DNA from: Rhodopseudomonas palustris
GTDB lineage: Bacteria; Pseudomonadota; Alphaproteobacteria; Rhizobiales; Xanthobacteraceae
NCBI GenBank assembly: GCA_016215605.1
Contig: JACRJB010000004.1
Span: forward strand, 45,478-109,477
DNA: 64,000 nucleotides
Direction: 5' to 3'
Positions within the stretch are counted from its first letter, which is position 1. The number at the start of each line of letters is the position of its first letter. Below the pieces are notes generated by a model. That model saw only the letters and a program-made list of their open reading frames with translations. It was not told the origin of the DNA and did no database searches. Positions 1-8,216 of this stretch are shown here, piece after piece. A program made the position numbers and the translations under genes.

Positions 1-75
1 GCTCTCATCCGTCGTAACGGAACCGATTCGACTGCGGCGACTTGTCCAGCACGTTTCTCGAATGGGAGCTTCATC

Positions 76-495
76 ATGATTAATCGTTTTGTCGGAACCG
101 CTGCTGTGATCCTGGCGCTCGCCGCGCCTGCTGTCGCCAACGCCCAGGGCGTGCCGGGCGGCATCGAGCGGGGCGCACGTGAAGGCGAGCGTGCCGCGGG
201 TCCGGTCGGCGCCGTGGTCGGCGGTACCATCGGCGGTGTGGTCGGCGGCGTCGCCGGCATCCTCGGCGTCGACGACCGTCCGCGCTTTCGCTCCTATGTG
301 GTGGAGCAGCGCCGCCCGTCCTACACCTATCGCGACGAGGTTCGCGTCGGCGCTGTCCTGCCGGGCGAAGGCGTGACCTATTACGAAGTGCCGGCCGAAT
401 ACAGCTCCGCGCGCGACTATCGCTACACGGTCGTGAACGGCCGCACCGTGCTGGTCGAACCGCGCACGCACCGGATCGTCGAAATCATCGACTGA
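76..495 (+). CDS. Secreted glycine-zipper protein, DUF1236-like
   Basis: This is a 139-aa exported protein of unknown function. Residues 1-24 look like a Sec signal peptide: a short basic start, a hydrophobic Ala/Leu/Val core and an AxA-type end (VANAQG). Residues about 42-64 form a glycine zipper (repeated GxxxG, such as GGTIGGVVGG), which usually means a small outer-membrane or periplasm-associated segment. The C-terminal half, with YRYTVVNGRTVLVEPRT near the end, matches what I recall of the DUF1236 family, abundant in Bradyrhizobium and Rhodopseudomonas. It stands alone, with a hairpin terminator just downstream. Family assignment is from memory of the motif. Confidence 0.8.
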   Translation: MINRFVGTAAVILALAAPAVANAQGVPGGIERGAREGERAAGPVGAVVGGTIGGVVGGVAGILGVDDRPRFRSYVVEQRRPSYTYRDEVRVGAVLPGEGVTYYEVPAEYSSARDYRYTVVNGRTVLVEPRTHRIVEIID

Positions 496-523
496 TACAG
501 GTCTTCGGCTGACCACCACAGCA

Positions 524-555
524 AACGGGCCGCCCTTGTGGCGGCCCGTTCTTTT
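524..555 (+). terminator. Rho-independent terminator
   Basis: A perfect 11-bp stem (AACGGGCCGCC at 524-534 pairing with GGCGGCCCGTT at 540-550) with a 5-nt loop is followed by CTTTT. It lies 29 nt after the stop of the DUF1236-like gene and before the convergent AraC-type gene, so it may serve both. Confidence 0.85.
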
Positions 556-597
556 CGATTGGCAGGGTAGTTCTGGCGACGATCGCTGGAAGACGCT

Positions 598-1581
598 CTA
601 TCGACCCGAGCGGCCCAACGTCTCCGACGGGCGCTCTCCGAAAAATTCACGATAATCTTTGGCGAAGTGGCCGAGATTGGAAAAGCCGCAGGCAAAAGCC
701 GCTGCCGTCACAGTGGTGAGCGAGCGCCCCTGCTGCAGCATCTCGCGCGCGTGCTGCAGCCTGATTTGCTTGGCGAACGCCATCGGCGAATAGCCGCGGC
801 TGCGCTGGAAGGCCTTGAAGATGCCCCGTGCGCTGATCCCGGTGAGTTCGGTCAGCGTCTCGATGGTAATCGGCTTGGTCCAGTTGGCCTCGATATATTC
901 TTCGATCTTGCGCACGTGTTTGGGTGCCGCGCTGCGCGACTCCGTCTCCAGAAACCGCGTGAAATTGTGCCGGTAGGCGGTCAGGAACAGCAGGGTGATC
1001 GCCTCCTGCAGTTCGGCCAGCACGAGATGTGGCAGCGGGGCGGTCGGTGAATTGATCTGGCTGTTCACGAACGCGATCAGCCGGCGAAGATTGGCGGCCT
1101 GCGGCAGATCGTTGCTGGCGGCCGGTTCGAATTCGATCGCGCGCTTCGGCTTGGTGCCGAGCAGCGCGGTGAGCTTGCGGTCGAGCGCGCTACTCTGCAC
1201 ACGCAGCAGCAGGTGCTCGTAGGTCTGGCCGAACTCGGTGCAAGCGGCGCGCCCCGGCGAGGTGATACAGGCCTGCCGCGGATCGATCGACGTGGTGACG
1301 CCAGCGCTGCGGGTGCTCGACTGGCCGGTCAGCGCGATCTGCAACCGCGCGAAATCCGCTTCTGGAAAATCCACGACGAGTGGCGCGTAACCGGAGGTGA
1401 ACCCGAGCGCGATGTCCTGCAGCTGCACAAAATTTCCGCGGACGCGGAAGGTCCCGGCCGAGCCGGACTGGAAATGGCGAACGCCGTAGACGGTGGAGAG
1501 CGCCTGAGCCAGTTCGTCGGGATCGGACGTGTCCATTGCGCGGAACCGGCTGAGCGGCTCGCTGAGGAGTTCGACGGTCAT
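598..1581 (-). CDS. AraC-family transcriptional regulator
   Basis: This is a 327-aa regulator. The C-terminal ~100 residues carry the two helix-turn-helix units of the AraC/XylS family, including ITIETLTELTGISARGIFKA and the downstream FACGFSNLGHFAKDYREFFG signature. The N-terminal ~200 residues resemble the cupin-like AraC-binding domain found in AraC/XylS regulators of aromatic catabolism. The ligand and target genes cannot be read from the sequence, and no catabolic operon lies beside it. The ATG at 1581 gives the family's usual length of about 320 aa. Confidence 0.85.
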   Translation of the reverse strand: MTVELLSEPLSRFRAMDTSDPDELAQALSTVYGVRHFQSGSAGTFRVRGNFVQLQDIALGFTSGYAPLVVDFPEADFARLQIALTGQSSTRSAGVTTSIDPRQACITSPGRAACTEFGQTYEHLLLRVQSSALDRKLTALLGTKPKRAIEFEPAASNDLPQAANLRRLIAFVNSQINSPTAPLPHLVLAELQEAITLLFLTAYRHNFTRFLETESRSAAPKHVRKIEEYIEANWTKPITIETLTELTGISARGIFKAFQRSRGYSPMAFAKQIRLQHAREMLQQGRSLTTVTAAAFACGFSNLGHFAKDYREFFGERPSETLGRSGR

Positions 1582-1898
1582 CCTGAATAACGCCTCTACC
1601 TGAAGGTTCTTCGTTTCAGCCGCATGAGATGCGGATGATGATGGTCAAGATGACAGTGCGCGAGCTGACCAGGCGATGAACAAGGGAGCCGATGATCTGT
1701 CGATCATCATGTCATGTGGGTGGCCGCGTGCTGCCTAAAACCGGACAGTGTCATGGCGGAACGCTCGGCCGATACTCGTATAAATACGCGGTATGGCAGC
1801 GCCGGTTATTGCGAACAAGACGCAAGACCGCGCGCCGATTCCTTGTGGCAAACCGGCGGCATCAAACGGCCTAGAAACGGGATCGGACAGGTAAGTCG
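1582..1898. other. Intergenic stretch, no gene seen
   Basis: These 317 bases lie between the start of the AraC-type gene and the end of the MBL hydrolase gene. The short open frames here look like chance and have no recognisable domain or convincing ribosome binding site. The region should hold the AraC-type gene's promoter, but I could not pick out convincing -35/-10 boxes or a terminator. Confidence 0.5.
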
Positions 1899-2567
1899 CT
1901 ACATCGCGCCGGTCAGGAACGGGTTCGTCATGCGTTCCTGGCCGATGCTCGAACCGGGGCCGTGGCCGCAGATGAAGCCGACGTCGTCGCCGAGCGGCAG
2001 CAGCTTGTCGGTGATCGATTGGATCAGCGTGGCGTGGCTACCGCCGGGCAGATCGGTGCGGCCGACGGAGCCGGCGAACAATACGTCGCCGACCAGCGCG
2101 AACCGCATCGCGTCGTTGAAGAACACCACGCTTCCGGGCGAGTGGCCCGGGCAATGCAGGATCTGGAAGGTCAATTCGCCGACGCTGACGCTGTCGCCCT
2201 GGTCGAGCCAACGGTCCGGCGTGACGTCGCGCACCCCGTCGATGCCGAAGCTGCGGCCGCTGTTGACGACGTTGTCGAGCAGGAACTGGTCGTCGCGATG
2301 CGGCCCCTCGATCTGAACCTTGAGCGCATCGCGCAGCTCGGCCGCGCCGCCGACGTGGTCGATGTGGCCGTGGGTCAGCCAAATCTTCTCGACGCTGACG
2401 CCGGTCTTCTCGATCGCCGCCAGGATCTCCGGGACATCGCCGCCGGGATCGACCACCACCGCCTTGCGGGTGGCCTCGCACCACAACAGCGTGCAGTTTT
2501 GCTGGAACGGCGTCACCGGAATGATCGCGGCGCCGGCTTTGGCTTTGGTGTCGGACGGGGTGCTCAT
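1899..2567 (-). CDS. MBL-fold metallo-hydrolase (glyoxalase II-like)
   Basis: This is a 222-aa cytoplasmic metallo-beta-lactamase-fold hydrolase. The metal-binding HxHxDH motif is visible as THGHIDHVGG, with further ligands in the HCPGHSPGS and FICGHGPGS segments. The family usually hydrolyses thioesters such as S-lactoylglutathione or related glutathione conjugates; the substrate here is not proven. The open frame extends 67 codons upstream, but that extension runs through a palindromic repeat. The ATG at 2567 (MSTPSDTK) gives the usual length. Confidence 0.85.
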   Translation of the reverse strand: MSTPSDTKAKAGAAIIPVTPFQQNCTLLWCEATRKAVVVDPGGDVPEILAAIEKTGVSVEKIWLTHGHIDHVGGAAELRDALKVQIEGPHRDDQFLLDNVVNSGRSFGIDGVRDVTPDRWLDQGDSVSVGELTFQILHCPGHSPGSVVFFNDAMRFALVGDVLFAGSVGRTDLPGGSHATLIQSITDKLLPLGDDVGFICGHGPGSSIGQERMTNPFLTGAM

Positions 2568-2646
2568 GGCCGCACTTTGCCGCCTCCGTCGCGGCAAGTC
2601 AAAGCCGCGCAGGCTCGCCGAATTTCCGTGTCGGCACGGGCGCGTT

Positions 2647-2780
2647 ACCCTCTCCCCTAGTGACAGAGGGTGGCTTCGCGCAGCGAAGCCGGGTGAAGGG
2701 CGGCGAGCACGGCGCTTGCGGCCCCCCTCATCCGGCACGGACCTTCGGTCCGCGCCACCTTCTCCCACGAGGGGAGAAGG
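2647..2780. repeat. Large interspersed palindromic repeat, copy 1
   Basis: About 134 nt made of two outer arms, CCCTCTCCCCTAG near 2648 and CTTCTCCCACGAGGGGAGAAGG ending at 2780. Between them lie smaller hairpins (CTTCGCGCAGCGAAG and ACCTTCGGT) and the linkers GGGTGAAGGG and CCCCTCATCCGG. The same architecture recurs at 33098-33230, 35267-35428 and 46791-46918. Here it sits between the MBL hydrolase and the VWA gene. Confidence 0.8.
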
Positions 2781-2825
2781 AACTCAGCGCGCGACCGCGT
2801 GACGACGAACGATCAATTCGGCGCG

Positions 2826-3944
2826 CTACCGCTTCAGTTGCGCCTTCAGCGTCGCCTCGACCTCGCGATCGAACGACGAGGCCTGTTTCGGCTGCTTGTC
2901 GCGATGGGCCACCAGATAGGCGTCGCGCTGTTTGACCAGCGCGGCCAGCTGCTCGTTCAACGCTTTGCGCTCGGCCATTTCCGCCTCCACCTTGGCGGCG
3001 CGCTGCTCGGCCGGCAAGGCGCGCAGGCTGTCGGGCAGGTCCTCGTCCTTCACCTGATCGAGCTTCTGCCGGCCGGCCATCACGTCGCTGACCAGATCGC
3101 CGCCGCCGGTGACGGCCTCGGACGAGGTCCGCGCCCGCTTGTTGAGGTAGCTCGCCATGTCGGAGGCCGAGGCCGGCGCCGCGGCGGCAACCGTCGACAG
3201 TTGCCGGGTCTGCTCCTCGGTGCGCTTCTGCAACGGCGCCGGGCCGTAGGGAATCACGGTGCCGTTGATCCGGTTCTGCAGGATGATGATGTCCTGATCG
3301 TAGGGCGTCTCGATCACCACGATCTGACCGCCGTCCTGCGGGATCGGAATGTAGCGGCCGCGGCCGCCATCGGCGATCTCGTGCCACACCCGCTCGGTAT
3401 CGCGCGCGTGGCCGGCCTGCACGGCATTGACGACGATGTCCTTCTGCCGAGCCACCGCCAGCGTGGTCGAATATTTGGTGTCCTGGGCGTAGTCCATGTG
3501 CGGCGGCGCGTCGCCGACCAGAAAGACGATGCGTCGCGTGTCGCCGTCCTGGCTCCAGCGCAATTTGTTGACCGCGACATCGAGCGCCTCGTTGACGCTC
3601 TCCGGCCAGTCGCCGCCGCCGCGCGCCTGCAGCTCCAGCAGCCGCGCATACAGATCCTGTATGTCGGAGGTGAGCTCGACGCGGCGGGTGACGTAGTCGT
3701 CGCCGATGTCGCGATAGGCCACCAGTCCCATCCGGATGTCGGCGTCGGGATTGCTGTCGAGAATCGCCGTGGCGATCGACCAGATCTTCCGCTTGGCGCC
3801 TTCGATCAACCCGCTCATCGAGCCGGTGGTGTCGAGCACGAAAGCGACTTCCACCGCCGGCCGCGCGCTGGCCGTTGAAGGGAGCGCCAGCGGCGCAAGC
3901 AGCGCTGCAAGCGCCAGCGCTTTCAAAACAGTGATGCGTTTCAT
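2826..3944 (-). CDS. Exported von Willebrand factor A-domain protein
   Basis: This is a 372-aa protein with an N-terminal signal peptide (about residues 1-27, ending STASA). A VWA domain follows at once. Its MIDAS begins at DTTGSMSG, so it likely binds a divalent cation and a protein partner outside the cytoplasm. The C-terminal ~130 residues are rich in charged residues and predicted helix or coiled coil (QRAAKVEAEMAERKALNEQL). No transmembrane anchor is evident beyond the signal, so it is probably periplasmic. The partner is unknown, and flanking genes do not suggest one. Confidence 0.8.
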   Translation of the reverse strand: MKRITVLKALALAALLAPLALPSTASARPAVEVAFVLDTTGSMSGLIEGAKRKIWSIATAILDSNPDADIRMGLVAYRDIGDDYVTRRVELTSDIQDLYARLLELQARGGGDWPESVNEALDVAVNKLRWSQDGDTRRIVFLVGDAPPHMDYAQDTKYSTTLAVARQKDIVVNAVQAGHARDTERVWHEIADGGRGRYIPIPQDGGQIVVIETPYDQDIIILQNRINGTVIPYGPAPLQKRTEEQTRQLSTVAAAAPASASDMASYLNKRARTSSEAVTGGGDLVSDVMAGRQKLDQVKDEDLPDSLRALPAEQRAAKVEAEMAERKALNEQLAALVKQRDAYLVAHRDKQPKQASSFDREVEATLKAQLKR

Positions 3945-4097
3945 TCGACCGTCTCCAACTGCCCCGCCAGAGCCCGCGTGTCATCGCCTCGCCGCTCCAA
4001 CCGCGATCACGGCGCTTCGGCGATCTTTCTGCGGCCGAAATCGGGAACGCAGGCCCCGCTTGGGGGCGTGCGCCGAAATCGGCTAGACTTGGTCGCG

Positions 4098-4577
4098 ATG
4101 GAATCGAATGCCGTTCAGATGATTTTGCCGCCGGACCTGCGGCAGTCGGAAACCGCGCTCAAGATTGCGCGCGGCACCAGCCGGCTGTTGCGGTCGCTCG
4201 GCTTCGCCTGCGTCAGCGAACTGCCGCTGCCGTCGGGGCGGCGCGCCGATCTGGTGGCGTTGAACGAGCGCGGCGAGATCTGGATCGTCGAGATCAAGTC
4301 CTCGCTGGCGGATCTGCGCGCCGACCAGAAATGGCCGGAGTATCGGGCGCATTGCGACCGGCTGTTCTTCGCCTTCACCCAGGATCTGCCGTGCGAAATC
4401 TTTCCGGGCGACACCGGACTGATCGTCGCCGATGGTTACGGTGCGCACATGCAGTGCGAGGCGCCCGAGCACAAACTGCCAGCGCCGACCCGCAAGCTGA
4501 TGATGCTGCGCTTCGCGCTGGCCGCGGCGCAGCGGCTCAACCGGCTGAGCGACCCGCAAGGATTTGCCGAGGGCTGA
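4098..4577 (+). CDS. mmcB: MmcB-family DNA repair protein
   Basis: This 159-aa protein belongs to the MmcB family (PF06319), a PD-(D/E)xK-like nuclease-fold family linked to DNA damage tolerance in alphaproteobacteria. The visible nuclease-like core is RRADLVALNERGEIWIVEIKSS, with Asp, Glu and Lys in the E/D-x-K arrangement. I chose the ATG at 4098 (MESNAVQM). A longer open frame adds 40 poorly conserved residues whose DNA overlaps the promoter of the divergent VWA gene. It is monocistronic and converges on the CoxE-like gene. Family assignment is fairly sure; a biochemical role is not. Confidence 0.8.
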   Translation: MESNAVQMILPPDLRQSETALKIARGTSRLLRSLGFACVSELPLPSGRRADLVALNERGEIWIVEIKSSLADLRADQKWPEYRAHCDRLFFAFTQDLPCEIFPGDTGLIVADGYGAHMQCEAPEHKLPAPTRKLMMLRFALAAAQRLNRLSDPQGFAEG

Positions 4578-4605
4578 AAGACCGAAGCGAACGCGTTGCC
4601 TTCCG

Positions 4606-5994
4606 CTACTGATACGCCGCGACGATGTCCGACACCGCGCGTTCGAGCTGTTTGGCGGTCGCGCATTGCCGCACGGTGTTGCAGAACGGCGCGTAGCGGA
4701 ACATTTCGGAATCGCCCCAGCCCCAGCCCATCCGGCCTTCGGGGTTGAGCCAGACCACGCGCTTGGCCCGCTCGGATATGGTGCGCAGGATGTCGGTGCG
4801 CGGATCGAGCTTGTTGGTGCGGGCGTCGCCGAGCACGATCACCGTGGTCTTCGGCGTCACCGCGCGCAGCCAGCGCTTTTCGAAATCCGCGAAGGAATTG
4901 CCATAGTCGGACGAGCCGAAGCCGACCTTGGCCATGATCTCGCGCATAGCCGCTTCCGGCTCCTGCTTGTCGAGAATGTCGCTGACCTCGATCAGGTGGC
5001 CCGAGAACGCGAACGAGCGGACGTCGTCGACGACTTCGTGCAGGCTGTGAATCAGCAGCAGGAAGAAGTCGGAGACCTGCGCCACCGAGCCGGAGACGTC
5101 GCACAGCGCGACGATCTTCGGCCGGTCGCGATGCCGCCGCTTCCAGGCGGTGAGGAACGGAATGCCGCCCCAGGCGGCGTTGCGACGCATGGTGCGGCGA
5201 ACGTCGAGGTGGCCGCGGCGTTGCCGCTTGCGCGGTTTCGAGTAGCGCTCGCGCAGTCGCCGCGCGATGGCGCGAATCAGCAGCTTCATCTGCTCGACCT
5301 GCCGCCGCTCCAGCCGCGCCAGCGGCGCGTTGCGCAGGATCTCGTGGCGCAGATTCTCGGTTTCCTCGCGGCCGTACAGCAGCAGCGCCTGCGACACCCG
5401 TTCGCGCACGGCGTCGCGCAGGCCGTCGAGAAGGCCGGACAATCGCTCGGCTTCGGCCGGGTTGGCGGCCTTGAGCTGATCGAGATCGTCGCGCAGCCGG
5501 CCGATGCCGAGCGCTTCCATCATCCGGCTCTGGAACAGGCCGCGCTGGGTGAAGTAACGGATATCGGACAATGCAGCGGCATTCGCCGCACCGGACAATG
5601 CCGCGGCGACCGCGTTGCGATCCTGCGACAGCAGCATCTGCGCGAGCTCGCCGAGTTCCGGCGAGGCGCTGCCGCCGTCCTGCGGCGCGCCGCCGGCGCC
5701 GGCAGGGGAAGCCGCATCGTTCGCGTCGGATGCACCGGTGGCGTCGGCCTCCGGCACGTTCTCCGACTCGGCGGGCGGTTCGGGGTGGCTGAAGAACAGG
5801 TCGAAGCAGTCGCCGAGCGCCTGCTTTTCCTCCTGGCTTTTCGCCAGCGTCAGCAGCAGCGTGTCGCGCAGGATGGCGCGATCGGCGATGCCGACATCGG
5901 CGACCGCACGCATCGCGTCGATGCTTTCGGCCGGCGAGACCCGCACGCCGGCGCCGCGCGCCGCCCGGAAGAAGCGGTGCAGCTCCTCGCGCAT
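4606..5994 (-). CDS. CoxE-like VWA-domain protein
   Basis: This is a 462-aa cytoplasmic protein with a C-terminal VWA domain whose MIDAS reads CDVSGSVA. The N-terminal half is helical and acidic, with a low-complexity Ala/Gly/Asp stretch around residues 75-110. Proteins of this type (CoxE/YehP-like) pair with MoxR AAA+ ATPases to remodel or metallate target enzymes. Here the MoxR gene is immediately upstream and the two overlap by one base (TGATG at 5992-5996). Despite the name there are no CO dehydrogenase genes nearby, so the client is unknown. Confidence 0.85.
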   Translation of the reverse strand: MREELHRFFRAARGAGVRVSPAESIDAMRAVADVGIADRAILRDTLLLTLAKSQEEKQALGDCFDLFFSHPEPPAESENVPEADATGASDANDAASPAGAGGAPQDGGSASPELGELAQMLLSQDRNAVAAALSGAANAAALSDIRYFTQRGLFQSRMMEALGIGRLRDDLDQLKAANPAEAERLSGLLDGLRDAVRERVSQALLLYGREETENLRHEILRNAPLARLERRQVEQMKLLIRAIARRLRERYSKPRKRQRRGHLDVRRTMRRNAAWGGIPFLTAWKRRHRDRPKIVALCDVSGSVAQVSDFFLLLIHSLHEVVDDVRSFAFSGHLIEVSDILDKQEPEAAMREIMAKVGFGSSDYGNSFADFEKRWLRAVTPKTTVIVLGDARTNKLDPRTDILRTISERAKRVVWLNPEGRMGWGWGDSEMFRYAPFCNTVRQCATAKQLERAVSDIVAAYQ

Positions 5995-6941
5995 CAGCCG
6001 AACATGCCCGGCCGCCCGGCCTTGGCGACGAAGGCGGCGACTTGCGGCGTCGTGGTTTCGATGTCGGCTTCGTATTTCAACAGGACGTTGAGCGTGTCCT
6101 TCACCGTCTCGTGGTCCAGTTCGGTGGACTGCAGCAGCACCAGGACGCGTGCCCAGTCGATCGCCTCGCTCACCGACGGCAGCTTCTTCAGGTCGAGCGC
6201 GCGGACCTGGTTGATGAAGGCGACGAGCTGCGCGCGCAGAACCTGCGACGCGCCGGGCACGCGGCTCTCGACGATCCGCTCCTCGAGCTTCTGCTCCGGG
6301 AAGCCGATATGCAGATGCAGGCAGCGCCGCTTCAGCGCGTCGGACAGGTCGCGCTCGCCGTTCGAGGTCAGCAGCACCAGCGGCTTCACCACGGCGCTGA
6401 TGGTGCCGAGTTCAGGGATCGAGACCTGATAGTCCGACAGGATTTCGAGCAGCAGCGATTCGAACTCGGCGTCGGATTTGTCGATCTCGTCGACCAGCAG
6501 CACGCAGCCGTTGGGCTGCTCCAGCGCCTGCAGCAGCGGGCGCGGCTCGACGAATTCCTTGGAGAAGAACACGTCGCCGAAATCGTGCAGCCGGTCGAGC
6601 GCGCCCGCCAGCGTTTCGGCCCCGCCCAGCACTTCGCCGAGTTTGTCCTTCAGGATCTGCGTGTAGAGCAGTTGCTTGGCGTATTTCCACTCGTACAGCG
6701 CCTTGGCCTCGTCGAGGCCTTCGTAGCACTGCATCCGGATCATCCGCAGCCCGCGCCATTTCGCCAGCGCCTTGGCGAGCTCGGTCTTGCCGACGCCGGC
6801 CGGGCCCTCGACCAGGATCGGCTTCTCGATCCGCTCGGCCAGATACACCGCGGTCGCGATCTGCCGGCTGGCGATGTAGCCGACCGACGCGAGGCCCGCG
6901 GTGACGGCGTCGATGGATTCGATCGGCATGTGTGTGGTCAT
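5994..6941 (-). CDS. MoxR-family AAA+ ATPase
   Basis: This is a 315-aa AAA+ ATPase with Walker A GPAGVGKTELAK (about residues 45-56), Walker B VLLVDEIDKSD and a sensor-type TSNGERDLSDALKRR segment. MoxR ATPases act as chaperones with a VWA partner, and that partner is encoded directly downstream. The start at 6941 overlaps the end of the acyl-CoA dehydrogenase gene by 4 nt, indicating translational coupling of all three genes. A second Met (MPIESID) a few codons in is an alternative start. Confidence 0.9.
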   Translation of the reverse strand: MTTHMPIESIDAVTAGLASVGYIASRQIATAVYLAERIEKPILVEGPAGVGKTELAKALAKWRGLRMIRMQCYEGLDEAKALYEWKYAKQLLYTQILKDKLGEVLGGAETLAGALDRLHDFGDVFFSKEFVEPRPLLQALEQPNGCVLLVDEIDKSDAEFESLLLEILSDYQVSIPELGTISAVVKPLVLLTSNGERDLSDALKRRCLHLHIGFPEQKLEERIVESRVPGASQVLRAQLVAFINQVRALDLKKLPSVSEAIDWARVLVLLQSTELDHETVKDTLNVLLKYEADIETTTPQVAAFVAKAGRPGMFG

Positions 6942-8014
6942 TCGTGTCGTGCGCTCCAGAGGGATTGGCCGAGAGTGATCTGCCGCTGCTTGCGCGGTTC
7001 GCGCGCGACATTGGCGAGGACATCGTAGGCCGCCAGTGCGCGGCTGACGCCATCGTCGGTTCGCGCCACGGCGAAATGCGCGCGGATCTCGTCGACGATG
7101 TTACTGGCGAGAGCGCGGATTCCGATCAGACGCGCGGGCACTGGTGCCGTGCGGTCGTCCAGCGACAGGACGGCGGCCCGGCTCGCCGTCTCGATCAGCG
7201 AGACCTGCCCCTCGAGACGCCCGAGCCGCAGCGCGTGGTCCTGGCTCGGCTCGATCTGCGATGCGATCGCCCGCAGCAGCCACGCCAGAAAGCCGGCGGT
7301 GGTCGCGGTGCCGACGGTGTCCTCGATATCGCGGAACGGCAGCGCCATCGCCGGATAAGCATCGACGTCGCCGCCGATCCGCGCCGAAGCCGGCACCACG
7401 CAGTCGTCGAGCGCGAGCTCGCAATGCGAGGCCGGTGCGAGCACGTCGAGCGACGGCATTGGTGTCATCGTCAGCCCCGGCGTTTCGCGCGGCACGGCGA
7501 ACAGGCCATAGCGCTTGCGGCCGTCGTTGATCGCGACGATCGCCAGAACGAGGAAGACGTCGGCGACCGGGCCGTTGGTGATCCACGCCTTGCGGCCGTT
7601 GATGACGTAGTCGCCGCCCCGAGGCTCGGCGGCGGTCTTGAGAAGTTTCGGATGCGCGCCAGCGCCGGGCTCGGAGATCGCCACCGCGGCCCAGCAGGTG
7701 CCCGCGGCGATCCGAGACAGCAGATCGCCACGCTGGGCTTCGTTGGCGAAGCCGGCGATGAAGAACCGCGCGATCAGTTGACGTCCCGCAAAGGCGGTGG
7801 CGAGACCCAGCTCGCCAGTCGCCGCCGCAATCGCCTGCTCGGCGGTGGCGATCGCGCTGAAGCTGTCGAGGGACTCGATCGCGCCGGGCAGGCCGATCCG
7901 AAACAATCCGGCGCGCCGCATGGCGCCGAACGGATCGTTGCGGCGCTCGTCGGCTCCGATGGCGCGCCAGCGCAGCAGATGTTCGGCGACAGCCTCACTG
8001 GTGGCTTGTGGCAT
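6938..8014 (-). CDS. Divergent acyl-CoA dehydrogenase-family protein
   Basis: This 358-aa protein has the central acyl-CoA dehydrogenase signature (AAVAISEPGAGAHP, then the FAD-binding INGRKAWITNG). It should bind FAD and oxidise an acyl-CoA or related substrate in the cytoplasm. It is shorter than the usual ~380 aa, and its C-terminus lacks the common IYEGTSEI-type element, so the catalytic base is not obvious. It is the first gene of an operon with MoxR and a CoxE-like VWA protein (4-nt overlap). That makes it the most economical candidate client of that chaperone pair, which is inference. Confidence 0.8.
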   Translation of the reverse strand: MPQATSEAVAEHLLRWRAIGADERRNDPFGAMRRAGLFRIGLPGAIESLDSFSAIATAEQAIAAATGELGLATAFAGRQLIARFFIAGFANEAQRGDLLSRIAAGTCWAAVAISEPGAGAHPKLLKTAAEPRGGDYVINGRKAWITNGPVADVFLVLAIVAINDGRKRYGLFAVPRETPGLTMTPMPSLDVLAPASHCELALDDCVVPASARIGGDVDAYPAMALPFRDIEDTVGTATTAGFLAWLLRAIASQIEPSQDHALRLGRLEGQVSLIETASRAAVLSLDDRTAPVPARLIGIRALASNIVDEIRAHFAVARTDDGVSRALAAYDVLANVAREPRKQRQITLGQSLWSARHE

Positions 8015-8146
8015 CGATCGATCAGACCCGGTTGTGCGGCGCTACGTTGCCTTGCTGTCTAGAATAACCGGGCCTTGGTCGCGAGCGGATTCTTCCATTC
8101 CGTCGAGCGGAATGATGGGCGGTCATGCCGGCATTCACAGCGTCGT

Positions 8147-8186
8147 TGAAAAGCAAATGATCGGCCGGAGCGGTCCGGCCGATCAT
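8147..8186 (-). terminator. Rho-independent terminator of the catalase gene
   Basis: A perfect 13-bp stem (8157-8169 with 8174-8186, arm GATCGGCCGGA) has a GCGG loop. Read on the minus strand it is followed by TTTGCTTTTC. It lies 31 nt beyond the stop codon of katE. Confidence 0.85.
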
Positions 8187-8216
8187 CGCGATTTCGACGA
8201 GTAGTGTGTAGTCGGT

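Noticed and set aside
2567..2768. N-terminal extension of the MBL hydrolase
   Set aside because: The extra 67 codons run through a palindromic repeat and lack conservation. Unlike cobN, the repeat here lies before the natural start.
4564..6429. A 621-codon plus-strand open frame
   Set aside because: Antisense to the CoxE-like and MoxR genes. It has no domain and is an effect of high GC.
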